A stretch of 64,000 nt of DNA, taken from positions 1,302,001-1,366,000 of the forward strand of contig NZ_JAERSF010000001.1 of the NCBI RefSeq assembly GCF_016735615.1, read 5' to 3'. The translations under genes and the position numbers were made by a program. Origin of the DNA: Flavobacterium tagetis (lineage in GTDB: Bacteria > Bacteroidota > Bacteroidia > Flavobacteriales > Flavobacteriaceae). The notes under the pieces are model-generated. The model was given only the letters and a program-made list of their open reading frames with translations. It had not been told where the DNA came from and did no database searches. This document shows positions 1 through 9,212 of the stretch, piece after piece (position 1 is the first letter of the stretch; every line of letters starts with the position of its first letter).

Positions 1-2099
1 GGATTTACAAATACCAATTTTCCTTCGGCATTTGTTGTCATCAAGATCATTCCTTGACTTTCAACACCGCGTAATGCTCTTGGAGCAAGGTTTGCTAATA
101 CGGAAACACGTTTTCCAATAATTTCTTCTGGAGAAAAACTCTCAGCAATTCCCGAAACAATCGTGCGAACATCGATTCCTGTATCTACTTTAAGAACCAA
201 AAGTTTGTTTGCTTTAGGCATTTTTTCAGCTTCAAGAATAGTTCCGATACGAATATCCATTTTAGCAAAATCCTCAAACTGAATTAAATCTTTCTGCGGT
301 TCTGCTTGTTTGTTTTCGGCAAGATTAGCTGTTTTTGTTGCTTCCAATTTATTTATTTGTTTTTGTATTTCTTCGTCTTCAATTTTAGCGAAAAGCAATT
401 CAGCTTCGCCAATTTTGTGTCCAGCCGGAATTAAATCTGAATTTTCAGAGATGTCATTCCAACCTAACGTTTTATCAAGAATGACATCTGTAGCTCCAAG
501 ATGGTTTTCTTTCAAGAATTTACTAAATCCTTTAAAGTGTTCTTTCAAGTCGCCTAAATTTAAGATTCTAGACAATTTTGCAGCAGTAAATGGCAAAAAT
601 GGTTCAGCTAAAACGCTCAATGCAGCAGCGATCTGCAACGCCACATACATTTGAGTTTTTACACGCTCTGGATTGTCTTTCATAACTTTCCAAGGCTCTT
701 CGTCTGCTAGATATTTATTTCCTAAACGAGCCACATTCATTAATTCGCCCAAAGCTTCACGGAATCTGTAACGCTCCACTGAACTTGAAATTACAGCTGG
801 ATATGCTTTTAATTCTGCTAAAGTTTGTTCGTCAACTTCTGTAAATTCGTTTGGAGTTGGAATAACTCCGTCGTAATATTTGTTGGTTAAAACCACCACA
901 CGATTTACGAAATTTCCGAAAACGGCAACCAATTCGTTGTTATTTCTAGCTTGGAAATCTTTCCAAGTAAAGTCATTGTCTTTTGTTTCAGGAGCGTTAG
1001 ATGTCAATGCATAACGTAAAACATCTTGCTTATCTGGAAACTCTTCTAAATATTCGTGCAACCAAACCGCCCAGTTTTTTGAAGTCGAAAGTTTGTTTCC
1101 TTCCAAATTCAAGAACTCATTTGCAGGAACGTTGTCTGGTAAAATATAACTTCCTTCAGCTTTAAGCATCGCTGGGAAAATGATACAGTGAAAAACAATA
1201 TTGTCTTTTCCTATAAAGTGAACCAATTTGGTATCTTGATCTTTCCAATATGGTTCCCAGTCTTTTCCTTCGCGTGCTGCCCATTCTTTAGTAGAAGAAA
1301 TGTAACCGATCGGTGCATCAAACCAAACATATAATTTTTTGCCTTCAGCACCTTCAACAGGAACATCAATTCCCCAATCCAAATCACGAGTTACCGCGCG
1401 AGGCTCTAATCCTGCATCGATCCAAGATTTTACTTGTCCGTAAACATTAGTTTTCCAATCGTTTTTATGACCAACTAAAATCCATTCAGTTAAGAAATCG
1501 GTATATCTGTCTAAGGGTAAAAACCAGTGTTTTGTTTCTTTAAGAATTGGAGTTTCTCCCGTAATTGTCGATTTTGGATTAATCAAATCAGTCGCGTTCA
1601 AAGTAGATCCGCATTTTTCGCATTGATCTCCGTAAGCTTCTGGATTGTCACATTTTGGACAAGTACCTACAACAAAACGATCTGCTAAAAACTGATTTGC
1701 TTTTGCATCGTACAATTGTTCTGTAACTTCTACGATAAAATCGCCTTTATCATATAATGTTCTAAAGAATTCCGAAGCAGTATCGTGATGAATTTTTGCA
1801 GAAGTTCTTGAATAATTGTTGAATGAAATTCCGAAATCTTCAAACGACTTGCGGATAATTCCATCATATTTATCAATAACTTGTTGTGGCGTAACTCCTT
1901 CTTTTTTGGCTTTCATAGAGATTGCAACCCCATGTTCATCGCTTCCGCAGATAAATGCTACATCTTTTCCTTGCAATCTTAAATATCTCGAATATATATC
2001 CGCAGGCACATAAACTCCCGCCAAGTGACCAATATGAATAGGTCCGTTGGTGTAAGGCAATGCCGCCGTGATTGTATATCTCTTTGGATTCTGTGTCAT
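1..2099 (-). CDS. metG: Methionyl-tRNA synthetase, 3' end cut off by window edge
   Basis: Charges tRNA-Met with methionine in the cytoplasm (class I aminoacyl-tRNA synthetase). Translating the minus strand from the ATG at 2097-2099 gives about 699 codons with no stop before position 1. The N-terminus has the class I HIGH box (PIHIGHLAG), followed by a four-cysteine zinc knuckle (CPKC and CEKC pairs), the WFDAPIGY segment, and the KMSKS-type loop as KLSTSK. The C-terminal part after residue about 580 is the tRNA-binding OB-fold domain ([17 protein letters not shown]), appended as in bacterial dimeric MetRS. The family is usually 650-690 residues, so nearly the whole gene is present and only the last few codons should be missing. 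The gene is transcribed leftwards out of the window. Confidence 0.96.
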   Translation of the reverse strand, partial: MTQNPKRYTITAALPYTNGPIHIGHLAGVYVPADIYSRYLRLQGKDVAFICGSDEHGVAISMKAKKEGVTPQQVIDKYDGIIRKSFEDFGISFNNYSRTSAKIHHDTASEFFRTLYDKGDFIVEVTEQLYDAKANQFLADRFVVGTCPKCDNPEAYGDQCEKCGSTLNATDLINPKSTITGETPILKETKHWFLPLDRYTDFLTEWILVGHKNDWKTNVYGQVKSWIDAGLEPRAVTRDLDWGIDVPVEGAEGKKLYVWFDAPIGYISSTKEWAAREGKDWEPYWKDQDTKLVHFIGKDNIVFHCIIFPAMLKAEGSYILPDNVPANEFLNLEGNKLSTSKNWAVWLHEYLEEFPDKQDVLRYALTSNAPETKDNDFTWKDFQARNNNELVAVFGNFVNRVVVLTNKYYDGVIPTPNEFTEVDEQTLAELKAYPAVISSSVERYRFREALGELMNVARLGNKYLADEEPWKVMKDNPERVKTQMYVALQIAAALSVLAEPFLPFTAAKLSRILNLGDLKEHFKGFSKFLKENHLGATDVILDKTLGWNDISENSDLIPAGHKIGEAELLFAKIEDEEIQKQINKLEATKTANLAENKQAEPQKDLIQFEDFAKMDIRIGTILEAEKMPKANKLLVLKVDTGIDVRTIVSGIAESFSPEEIIGKRVSVLANLAPRALRGVESQGMILMTTNAEGKLVFVN

Positions 2100-2560
2100 T
2101 AATATGAATTTTAGAGTGCAAAAATAAGCAATAGAATTGAGATTTTAATATTACGTGGAGAATCGAATAGAAAAAGCGAAGAGATTTGCAGAGTTTTTTT
2201 GAATTTGGTTCTCGCAAAGTCGCAGAGGTGCAAAGTTTTTGTTTTTAAGTTAAGGATCAACCATACAGTTTGTCATTTCGAGGAACGAGAAATCTCCGCG
2301 AGTAACTCCGCTCCTAAAAGAGCCAATCTTTGTCTAGCTTCTTGTAGAGATTTCTCGTTCCTCGAAATGACAAACTAGAACAGAAACTTTGCGTCTCTGC
2401 GACTTTGCGTGATTATTTCACTCCGATAAATAAAGTGCTTTGAGAGGACTTCGACTTCGCTCAGTCTGACAAACGCTTGAAAAATCATTTTTAATCCTTT
2501 TAATCTGTGGTATATTTTGCTTATAGTCTTTTTGACTATATTTGAAAAAAATATCAAAAC
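2100..2560. repeat. Gene-free repeat region with nested inverted repeats
   Basis: No believable gene in these 461 bases. Outer arms 2211-2238 and 2384-2409 are inverted copies of an 8-nt-period word (variants of TCGCAAAG, TCGCAGAG). Inside them is a perfect 30-bp inverted repeat, 2267-2296 and 2347-2376, separated by 50 nt. A further repeat-like word of the type often seen between Flavobacterium genes (CTTCGCTCAGTCTGACAAA) lies near 2455-2474. Short ORFs on the minus strand here are chance readings of the repeats. Confidence 0.85.
2517..2544 (+). promoter_or_regulatory. Bacteroidota-type promoter for the GH43 gene
   Basis: TTG at 2517-2519, 17 nt spacer, then TATATTTG at 2537-2544, matching the Flavobacterium consensus TTG-N17-23-TAnnTTTG exactly. 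It ends 16 nt before the ATG at 2561. Confidence 0.7.
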
Positions 2561-4060
2561 ATGAATAAAATATATCTAACCATTTTAGTATTGCTTTCTT
2601 ATTACGGTTATTCTCAATCACAACCAGAAAAAAGCCTAAAACAAAATCAATATTCAAACCCAATTTTTGCGGGGGATTATCCAGACCCAAGTTTATTGCG
2701 CGACGGAAAAGATTATTATGTAGTTCATTCTTCGTTCGATTATTATCCTGGACTTTTAATTTGGCATTCGACCGATTTGATGAATTGGGAACCTGTAACC
2801 AATGCTCTTCAAAAATATGTTGGAGCCGTTTGGGCCCCTGATTTAATTAAGTACAACAACAAATACTACATTTATTTTCCTGCAAACAACACCAATTTTG
2901 TAGTAACAGCCGATTCTATAAATGGTCCGTGGAGTGAACCTGTAGATTTAAAAATCGGAAATATAGATCCAGGACATATCGCGGACGATAAAGGAAATCG
3001 ATTCTTATATTTTAGTAATGGAGGTTATGTGGCTTTATCAAAAGACGGACTTTCGGTTACTAGCGAATTAAAACATGTTTATGATGGATGGAAAATTCCA
3101 CGCGAATGGAGCATTGAATGTTTCTGTATGGAAGGTCCAAAATTATTCAAGCGAGGTGATTATTATTATTTGACCGTTGCTGAAGGTGGAACAGCTGGCC
3201 CAGCGACAAGCCATATGGTAATTTCGGCACGATCAAAATCTCCTTTTGGGCCTTGGGAAAACTCGCCTTATAATCCGATTGTGAGAACCAACAGCAGTTC
3301 TGAAACTTGGTGGTCAAAAGGACACAGTACCGTTTTTGAAGATGTTAATGGAAAATGGTGGATGATTTTTCACGGTTACGAAAAAGACTATTATAATTTA
3401 GGGCGCCAGACTTTATTGCAACCTGTTGAATGGACAAAAGACGGCTGGTACAAAATTCCAGATAACATTCAGACTGATAAACCGATTGCAAAACCAGTAG
3501 GAAAAACACTTCCAGAGTTTTCTTTGAGTGACGACTTTGGAGGTTCGGCCTTGAAACCGCAATGGAAATTTTATAGTGGAGTAGAAGCGTCAAGATTTAA
3601 AGTTGCTAATAACACTTTGACTATTGAAGGAAAAGGCGACGGAGTAGGAAACAGTTCGCCTCTAGTAGTTGTTCCGGGTGGACATTCGTATACGGCTGAA
3701 GTTCAAGTTGAAATTGAAGGCAACGCCATAGGCGGATTAACGCTTTTTTACGATAATAAATATTATTCTGGAATACTAGCCGATCAAAACAATATTTTGG
3801 CAAACTTGAGAGGATGGCAGTTTCCAACAGAAAAAAATACACATAACCGAAAAGTCTTTCTTCGTTTAAGGAATATCAAAAACACCGTAGATATGTTTTA
3901 TAGTTTGGACGGAAAAGATTGGAAGAAAATAGAAAATTCGGTTGAGGTTTCAGGATACAATCATAATGTATTGAGCGGTTTTCTTGGACTTAGAATTGGT
4001 CTTTGTTCTATAGGAAAAGGAAGTGTGAAGTTTAAAAATTTTGTTTATAAGGCGCTTTAG
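2561..4060 (+). CDS. Secreted glycoside hydrolase family 43 (beta-xylosidase / arabinofuranosidase-like)
   Basis: An exported GH43 enzyme of 499 residues that should hydrolyse xylo- or arabino-oligosaccharides in the periplasm or outside the cell. Residues 1-18 form a signal peptide ending near SQSQ. The five-bladed propeller carries the three GH43 acidic residues: Asp42 in DYPDPS (base), Asp136 in NIDPGHIAD (pKa modulator) and Glu191 in MEGPKL (general acid). After residue about 320 there is a C-terminal beta-sandwich of about 175 residues, typical of the xylosidase-like subfamilies. The gene stands alone, with its own promoter and no SusC/SusD pair next to it, so it is not visibly part of a polysaccharide utilization locus. 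Exact substrate is not readable from sequence. Confidence 0.9.
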   Translation: MNKIYLTILVLLSYYGYSQSQPEKSLKQNQYSNPIFAGDYPDPSLLRDGKDYYVVHSSFDYYPGLLIWHSTDLMNWEPVTNALQKYVGAVWAPDLIKYNNKYYIYFPANNTNFVVTADSINGPWSEPVDLKIGNIDPGHIADDKGNRFLYFSNGGYVALSKDGLSVTSELKHVYDGWKIPREWSIECFCMEGPKLFKRGDYYYLTVAEGGTAGPATSHMVISARSKSPFGPWENSPYNPIVRTNSSSETWWSKGHSTVFEDVNGKWWMIFHGYEKDYYNLGRQTLLQPVEWTKDGWYKIPDNIQTDKPIAKPVGKTLPEFSLSDDFGGSALKPQWKFYSGVEASRFKVANNTLTIEGKGDGVGNSSPLVVVPGGHSYTAEVQVEIEGNAIGGLTLFYDNKYYSGILADQNNILANLRGWQFPTEKNTHNRKVFLRLRNIKNTVDMFYSLDGKDWKKIENSVEVSGYNHNVLSGFLGLRIGLCSIGKGSVKFKNFVYKAL

Positions 4061-4063
4061 TTT

Positions 4064-4205
4064 TTTTGCCGCTAAGACACAAAGGCACTAAGATTTTTTA
4101 TCAAGAATTTAAGGTTTTTTAAATTGATTATCTGTGTTAATCAGCTTAAATCTTTTATCTGCGTGAAACAATAAAACTTTGTGCCTTTGTGTCTTCGTGG
4201 CAAAA
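4064..4205. repeat. Inverted pair of 8-nt-period repeat arms
   Basis: Left arm 4064-4092 (begins TTTTGCCGCTAAGACAC) and right arm 4177-4205 (reverse complement begins TTTTGCCACGAAGACAC) match at about 25 of 29 positions. Each arm is an octad series, e.g. CTTTGTGC CTTTGTGT CTTCGTGG. The pair sits between the GH43 stop and the CDGSH gene. The same word recurs at 29297-29579. Confidence 0.85.
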
Positions 4206-4296
4206 CCCCAATAAAATAGAACCAGTTTAAACTACGATTCACGCTTATAAATGACAATATATTTCGCAATCTTTGCATCCGAAAAAAACAAAATTT

Positions 4297-4524
4297 ATGA
4301 GCAAGACTAAATTAATCATCAATAAAAATGGTTCTATCAAAATTGAAGGAGATTTTGAAATTATGGACCCAGAAGGAACACTTTACGGTTTACAAGGAAG
4401 ATCTGCACTTGGTCTTTGCCGTTGCGGACATTCTGCAAACAAACCATTTTGCGATGGAGCACATAAAAACAACTTCGAACACGATTCAAAGGCTTTCGAT
4501 TTGCCGCCAATGAAAACGAACTAA
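4297..4524 (+). CDS. CDGSH-type iron-sulfur protein
   Basis: Small (75-residue) cytoplasmic 2Fe-2S protein of the mitoNEET/CDGSH family; such proteins store or transfer clusters or act in redox sensing. The cluster motif is complete: CRCGHSANKPFCDGAH gives the three cysteines and one histidine of the C-x-C-x2-(S/T)-x3-P-x-C-D-G-x-H pattern. I chose the ATG at 4297; an in-frame TTG at 4273 would add eight poorly conserved-looking residues. A clear terminator follows. Partner proteins are not indicated by the neighbours. Confidence 0.9.
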   Translation: MSKTKLIINKNGSIKIEGDFEIMDPEGTLYGLQGRSALGLCRCGHSANKPFCDGAHKNNFEHDSKAFDLPPMKTN

Positions 4525-4551
4525 GAAGTTTCTCTAGTTTTAAATATTTGA

Positions 4552-4581
4552 AAACCGCATTCTGCCAGATGCGGTTTTTTT
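4552..4581 (+). terminator. Rho-independent terminator after the CDGSH gene
   Basis: AACCGCAT stem, loop TCTGCCAG, ATGCGGTT stem, followed by a run of T. It begins 28 nt after the CDGSH stop codon. Confidence 0.8.
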
Positions 4582-4655
4582 ATGAAGTTTTTATAAAAGT
4601 AAGGTATTACTTAGAAAAACAATATTACATTTACGGCAATATTAATTTCCTAAAA

Positions 4656-5783
4656 ATGAAAAAACTAATAATATCACTACTATTTTTATTTTTTGGCATG
4701 AGTCAGGCTCAAACTGTAAAAACCGTTTCTACAGATTGGACATCTATATCTCAGACCATTGCTGTTCAGACTTCTGTGAAGAAAAAATTTAAAGTTACTG
4801 CTTATGTAAAAGTCGAAACTACAGAACCAAAATCATGGGCAGGAGTTTGGGCTCGTGTTGATACCAAAAACGACGAAGATGGTTTTTTTGATAACATGAG
4901 AGACAGACCTGTAAAATCTAAAGAATGGAATTCATACACTGTTGAAGGTGCTATCGACAAGAATAGTAAATCTTTAAGCTTTGGAGGTTTATGTCTATTT
5001 GATGGGAAGTTTTACTTTGACAAATTTGAACTTTTTATTGAAAATGATAAAGGTGTTTATGAACCTGTGACTGTTTTAAATTCAAGTTTTGAAAGTCCGA
5101 TAAGTAATGGAGATGTTCCAAAATGGATTCAAGGAATAAGTAACGATGCTATTGTTAAAGTAAAAGAATATAAAATTACTTCGGACAAATCTAGTGTCGA
5201 CGGAAAAAGCAGTTTGCTTATAGAAGGAAAAGGAATAAAACCAAGATTAGAAGCAAAAATTGGAAATGTAGAAGGAGCATCTCCTAAAATTGCAGATATG
5301 ATTTCTATGCTTGAAGATTTAAAAGCTCGCGTTGAGAGAACAGTAAAAAACATGAGCCAATATGAAATTGATTATCTTCATGATGCAGAAGCAAACCGAA
5401 TAGGGGCTTTGGTAATGCATTTGGCAGCAGCCGAAAAATATTATCAGGTTTTTACTTTTGAAAATAGAGACTTTAATGAAGAAGAAAAGAAAATATGGGG
5501 TCCGGCATTAGATCTTGATCAGGCAGGAAGAGAAATAAAAGGACATGATATTCAGTATTATTTGGATATTTATGACCAAGTAAGAGCAAAAACAATTGAA
5601 GAATTAAAGAAAAGAGACGATGCTTGGTTTGCAGAAGTGCAAACAAGATACGATTGGACAAACCAATATTGCTGGTTTCACGTTATGGAGCATCAATCGA
5701 GTCACTTAGGTCAGATTTTGTTCCTTAAAAAAAGAATTCCGCCAGAACAGAAACAAAAATTTGAGCAAGAGCTTAAAAAGTAA
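4656..5783 (+). CDS. Exported DinB-like protein with N-terminal jelly-roll-like domain
   Basis: 375 residues from the ATG at 4656 (an upstream in-frame TTG at 4548 would run through the preceding terminator and is rejected). A signal peptide covers about residues 1-19 (MKKLIISLLFLFFGMSQAQ). Residues about 25-200 look like a beta-sandwich or carbohydrate-binding-type module with many aromatic residues. Residues about 205-375 form a four-helix DinB/YfiT-like domain with the usual scattered metal-ligand histidines (VMHLAAAEKYY and HVMEHQSSHLGQ). DinB-fold proteins are mostly cytoplasmic thiol-dependent metalloenzymes, so an exported one fused to a binding module is uncommon. Catalytic role unknown. 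A bidirectional terminator separates it from the convergent gene. Confidence 0.8.
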   Translation: MKKLIISLLFLFFGMSQAQTVKTVSTDWTSISQTIAVQTSVKKKFKVTAYVKVETTEPKSWAGVWARVDTKNDEDGFFDNMRDRPVKSKEWNSYTVEGAIDKNSKSLSFGGLCLFDGKFYFDKFELFIENDKGVYEPVTVLNSSFESPISNGDVPKWIQGISNDAIVKVKEYKITSDKSSVDGKSSLLIEGKGIKPRLEAKIGNVEGASPKIADMISMLEDLKARVERTVKNMSQYEIDYLHDAEANRIGALVMHLAAAEKYYQVFTFENRDFNEEEKKIWGPALDLDQAGREIKGHDIQYYLDIYDQVRAKTIEELKKRDDAWFAEVQTRYDWTNQYCWFHVMEHQSSHLGQILFLKKRIPPEQKQKFEQELKK

Positions 5784-5784
5784 A

Positions 5785-5818
5785 ATAAAAAGCGACATTT
5801 TAATGTCGCTTTTTATTT
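5785..5818. terminator. Bidirectional terminator between convergent genes
   Basis: A-rich arm and GCGACATT / AATGTCGC stem with T-rich arm; symmetric A and T runs suit both strands. The stop codon of the minus-strand gene (5813-5815) lies inside it. Confidence 0.85.
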
Positions 5819-6178
5819 AATATCTAAGAAATTATCATATTCGCTATAATAATTTAAACATTCTACTAACTGTAAGATGCTTAAATTTGCATTTTGCGAT
5901 GTAGCCAAATCTATGACATCCTGAAAATTATCAGATGAATAAGAAAACCAATAATTCATTTCTTTAACTATGTCAGGATAAATTTCATGGTCATCATCAT
6001 CAATTTCAACAGTGTTTCCTATATAAATAATCATTTCAGGAAAAAGTGAATCTTCATTCTTTGGAGCATAAATATCATAGTAATATTCAGGATTATAATT
6101 TGTAGAGCGATCTTTCTTAGTTTGAACAAATTTTATAAAATCACTTAGAATCCATGTTTTGTTTTTAAAATCGGACAT
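5813..6178 (-). CDS. Small acidic protein, possible immunity-type (DUF7716-like)
   Basis: A 121-residue soluble acidic protein with no signal peptide. Its layout (a Trp-containing start, a beta-rich middle with a DDDDHE cluster, helical end with LQLVECLNYYSEYDNF) resembles my recollection of DUF7716, a small family often near polymorphic toxin loci; this match is tentative. It lies in a run of other minus-strand genes with immunity-like families, which supports but does not prove that role. No toxin gene is adjacent. Confidence 0.6.
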   Translation of the reverse strand: MSDFKNKTWILSDFIKFVQTKKDRSTNYNPEYYYDIYAPKNEDSLFPEMIIYIGNTVEIDDDDHEIYPDIVKEMNYWFSYSSDNFQDVIDLATSQNANLSILQLVECLNYYSEYDNFLDIK

Positions 6179-6191
6179 AACTTAAATATTT

Positions 6192-6222
6192 TAAACTGCA
6201 TTATGTTAAATGCGGTTTTTTA
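6192..6222 (-). terminator. Hairpin between two minus-strand genes
   Basis: AAACTGCATT and AATGCGGTTT arms with T/A runs on both sides; one mismatch in the stem. Placed to terminate the leftward gene ending at 6263. Confidence 0.6.
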
Positions 6223-6262
6223 TTGAGTATATTAAATAGAGAGATGAATGTAGGTTTTTAAT

Positions 6263-7021
6263 TTAAAGAATACTGCTGAGTAATTTTTCAAGTTCCTTAA
6301 TATCACCTTTATGTCTACTTAATTCAGTGTTCATTTTTAATAACCAGCTTGAATTTTTTTTATTCGCACACCAAACTTTAACAGGAGTCCAATCTTTAGT
6401 TTTTGCAATAAATACTGTATAGTCGCCTAATTTAAGACGCTCTACAGTTAAGTTTTCAAGATTATAATTTAGATTGGTTTCATCTATCCAAAGATTTATC
6501 CAATGTTCGTCATTATCATTTTCAAATAATGAGAAGTGCGTGTGCAAATTAACTGTACAGTTATTGTTTTTCCCGAATTGAAAAAAGTATTCTTTGCTAT
6601 TTGTAGCTGTTGTTTCTATTAGGTTCCATGGTGAAGGAACTCTTTCGATACAGAACCCAAAATCAGTTTCCAAGCTATTGATTTTTTGTTTGCTGACCTC
6701 TTTTTTAGGGGTAGTATTAATTTTAGGAGGATTGAGATAATCAAACAAATCTTCAACATTTGCTAAAATTTCACAATCACAATAACCGCCATTTTTGGCT
6801 AACCATTCTATAACTTCAATTACATTTAAAATACCATTTTTTTGTAAAAATGTTTCTGTTATCAATGAAGTATGATTACAACCATATATTATTAATTCGT
6901 TATCTAAATAATCGAATAATTTTGGAAATATGTTTTCATCAAAAGGAAGACTTTGTCTAAACTCGATTAGTTTTTCTTTATAGAGTTTATCCAATATCTC
7001 TTTTCGCTTTTTCTTGTCCAT
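6263..7021 (-). CDS. DUF2695 domain protein with unassigned C-terminal domain
   Basis: 252 residues from the ATG at 7019-7021; a TTG three codons upstream is possible but less likely. The first about 90 residues fit DUF2695: a conserved Asn-His pair (CNHTS) followed by a short helix and the signature NGGYCDCEILANV. The second half (after residue about 110) is a separate beta-rich domain with FGFCIERVPSPWNLIE and many aromatic residues, for which I recognise no family. No signal peptide. Its neighbours include other small proteins of families used as immunity or housekeeping modules, so an immunity role is possible but only inferred. Confidence 0.7.
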   Translation of the reverse strand: MDKKKRKEILDKLYKEKLIEFRQSLPFDENIFPKLFDYLDNELIIYGCNHTSLITETFLQKNGILNVIEVIEWLAKNGGYCDCEILANVEDLFDYLNPPKINTTPKKEVSKQKINSLETDFGFCIERVPSPWNLIETTATNSKEYFFQFGKNNNCTVNLHTHFSLFENDNDEHWINLWIDETNLNYNLENLTVERLKLGDYTVFIAKTKDWTPVKVWCANKKNSSWLLKMNTELSRHKGDIKELEKLLSSIL

Positions 7022-7039
7022 AAATAGCAAATATAATAT

Positions 7040-7942
7040 TTATATATAAAGTTCGCCTTTCATAGTAATGATAGAAGAACCTCCTACCAAAATATCTTCT
7101 TCACGATTCATAACTTCAATGATCGATGCCTGTTTTAATTTTACACCTTGAAGAATTTTATACTCTTTGTCGGATTTAGTAAACTTTTTTTGCGTTAAAA
7201 AACCAATTAATGGGCCCGCAGCTGTCCCTGTTGCAGGATCTTCATTTATTCCGATTATAGGATTAAAAAATCTAGTTTCGACTATATGGTCCTGACCTTC
7301 ATCAGCTGGAGCAAAACAATAAAAACCTTCAAAATTATATTCTTTTGAGATTTGAATTAAAAGCTGGCTATCTGGAACAAAACTGTTCAATATTTCACTA
7401 TTTTTTATAGGAACCATTGTATGCGCAACTTCTGTTTTAACTATTGTCGGAACAAAAGAATTTACATCTAAATCTTCAATCTTTAAGCCTAGAGCCACTG
7501 CAATTCTATATGTTGGGATTTCTTGTTTAATGACTGCCGATTTTTGATGCATTTGAACGACTGGATCAAGAGTAACTGGATCAAGACTTACCGTTACAGG
7601 AATTGCCGAGTGGTTCATAATTACAAAAGGCTCACTTTCGTTCTGCTCATCAAAAATAGAAATTCCTTTTAGCAAAGCGCCGCAGACCGCACCCAATAAA
7701 TTATGGCCTGCACCGTCTATTTCAATTCCAGTTGGTGTAAAGGAGCGAACAACAAGTGCTTTTTCTCTTGTAGAATAATAAACAAAAGAAGTTTCAGAAT
7801 AGCCAAATTCTTTAGAAATATCTTGATAGGTCTTTAATTTTAGATTTCCATCTGTAAAAACAACAGAAAGCGGATTGCCTCTGTAGCTTTCGTTTGAGAA
7901 TACGTCTAAAACGTAATATTCTAATGCTTTTCTTCCGTTCAT
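7040..7942 (-). CDS. PhzF family isomerase-like protein
   Basis: A 300-residue cytoplasmic protein of the PhzF/diaminopimelate-epimerase fold. The two pseudo-symmetric halves are both present. The N-terminal half has the DVF(S)...GNPL opening and the SETSFV motif, whose Glu corresponds to the catalytic Glu45 of PhzF. The C-terminal half carries EDPATGTAAGPLIGF. GHNLLGA replaces the common GHATL/GHPT motif. The true substrate of most PhzF-like proteins is unknown, and no phenazine genes are nearby, so a phenazine role should not be assumed. The gene ends 19 nt upstream of the DUF2695 start and is read in the same direction, so the two may be cotranscribed. Confidence 0.88.
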   Translation of the reverse strand: MNGRKALEYYVLDVFSNESYRGNPLSVVFTDGNLKLKTYQDISKEFGYSETSFVYYSTREKALVVRSFTPTGIEIDGAGHNLLGAVCGALLKGISIFDEQNESEPFVIMNHSAIPVTVSLDPVTLDPVVQMHQKSAVIKQEIPTYRIAVALGLKIEDLDVNSFVPTIVKTEVAHTMVPIKNSEILNSFVPDSQLLIQISKEYNFEGFYCFAPADEGQDHIVETRFFNPIIGINEDPATGTAAGPLIGFLTQKKFTKSDKEYKILQGVKLKQASIIEVMNREEDILVGGSSIITMKGELYI

Positions 7943-8064
7943 ATTTTTCTATTTTCCCCTAAATTGATTATGAATGCAATAAAATTACGTTTTATTCTTG
8001 TATTTCATAGACATGTTTGTGTTTTCAGAGTTATTTTAAGTTGCTTATAGATTAAACTAAAATA

Positions 8065-8094
8065 AATTGCCTCCTGATTTAGCAGGAGGCAATT
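8065..8094 (-). terminator. Terminator of the PrcB-like lipoprotein gene
   Basis: Perfect 12-bp stem AATTGCCTCCTG / CAGGAGGCAATT with a 6-nt loop. Reading leftwards it is followed by a T-rich tract. Confidence 0.8.
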
Positions 8095-8141
8095 CAAGAA
8101 ATATTTTTAAAAAATCTGGAAGATATTTTCCTTAAACAGAT

Positions 8142-8591
8142 TTATTGCTCAAAAATAACTTTTTTGTCTGTTTTATCGGTTTTGATAATGTCGTAGGGTC
8201 TTGATAGTTTTAAAGTGCTATTCCCGTTTTTTAGTTTTTCGACTTTTACAATTATAGTATTTCGATTTTCGGTAATTTCAACAATATCTATAGAGTGTCC
8301 TTCGGTGTTTTGGGTTTTGTCGATAACGGCAATGACTTGATATTTACTGAAATCAATATTGATTTCTTTAAAATCTTTGGACAAATCGTTAGAAACATTC
8401 ATCTCTGTAATTAATTTATCCCAAGCTTTTTCGTCTTTAATAATTAAATGTCTTGGAGCAAGACTTTCATCATTAGGAAAAGAATCTCCTTTAGCTATTA
8501 ACGAATATTGCACATCAGAATTTGGTAAATCATCATTCTCGCAACTTGTTAAAGCTAGCAAAATGCTAAATATTAGGATAATCCTTTTCAT
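8142..8591 (-). CDS. PrcB-like lipoprotein
   Basis: 149 residues from the ATG at 8589-8591; the longer reading from 8624 puts 11 residues before an obvious lipoprotein signal and is rejected. The N-terminus MKRIILIFSILLALTSCEN ends in a lipobox with Cys16. The mature part matches the PrcB C-terminal pattern: a Trp-containing helix, then VIAVIDKTQNTEGHSIDIVEI and a closing SRPYDIIKTDKTDKKVIF. PrcB was first described as a subunit of the Treponema dentilisin protease complex; homologues in other phyla are lipoproteins of unknown role. No protease partner is adjacent. Confidence 0.75.
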   Translation of the reverse strand: MKRIILIFSILLALTSCENDDLPNSDVQYSLIAKGDSFPNDESLAPRHLIIKDEKAWDKLITEMNVSNDLSKDFKEINIDFSKYQVIAVIDKTQNTEGHSIDIVEITENRNTIIVKVEKLKNGNSTLKLSRPYDIIKTDKTDKKVIFEQ

Positions 8592-8779
8592 GGTTTTGGT
8601 TTTGGTTGCAAAGACTTTTTGCATAAAGCCTTCTCTATATAAACAGATGCATTTGTGTTCAAATAGTTGCGTAAAAGGTATTTAGTTTTATTAGCATCTT
8701 TATATTAGATAAAGATAACGCTAATTTTGATGAAAGATTGTGCTCAATAGCAAATAAATATGATGCAAAAGGTTTTATT

Positions 8780-9202
8780 TTATTTAATACCATTCTCATC
8801 CATTAACATTTGTTCTCTTATATAAGTTTGAAACGACTTATTTGTGTAATAAAGTTCTCCGCTTTCATGCCAAAATTCAACCACTTTTCCATCATTTTGG
8901 TTAAAGTCAAAACCAGAAAAATCACCGCAGAAATTATCTCCGAAAAACCAAACATTCGATTTCAATTCATAGTGATCCTCTAAACCTAAGTCTTCTAAAT
9001 CAAATAGTGAAGCAGTGACATTAAACTGAGATTTTCTAAAACTTCCTGAACCAATTTTTTTTAAATAAATAAGATAATCTTGAGGTAGTTTCGGAAACTC
9101 TGAAAGAAGATTTTTAATTTGATCCTCAGTTAAAAGTGTTCTGTTGTTGTCTGTTTCAACTTTTTTGAGGAATTCTATTTCTAAAGTGTAGTTTGTTGGC
9201 AT
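8780..9202 (-). CDS. SMI1/KNR4 (SUKH) family protein, candidate immunity
   Basis: 140 residues. The SUKH fold signatures are visible: an N-terminal ..LTEDQIKNLLSEFP..LPQDYLIYLKKIGSG block followed by a strand-rich segment (FGDNFCGDFSGFDF) and a helical end with FQTYIREQ. SUKH proteins are established as broad immunity proteins in polymorphic toxin systems. No toxin is next to it, so it would be an orphan. It follows the gene at 9213-9683 by 10 nt and is probably cotranscribed with it. Confidence 0.82.
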   Translation of the reverse strand: MPTNYTLEIEFLKKVETDNNRTLLTEDQIKNLLSEFPKLPQDYLIYLKKIGSGSFRKSQFNVTASLFDLEDLGLEDHYELKSNVWFFGDNFCGDFSGFDFNQNDGKVVEFWHESGELYYTNKSFQTYIREQMLMDENGIK

Positions 9203-9212
9203 AATTTATTCT

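Noticed and set aside
310..654. Plus-strand ORF of 114 codons in the first kilobase
   Set aside because: Lies opposite metG, whose conserved C-terminal domain explains the sequence.
2375..2690. Small minus-strand ORFs upstream of the GH43 gene
   Set aside because: They translate the repeat region and the promoter and have no protein-like features.
7040..7942. Phenazine biosynthesis role for the PhzF-like gene
   Set aside because: No other phz genes nearby; most PhzF-fold proteins in such genomes have unknown substrates.
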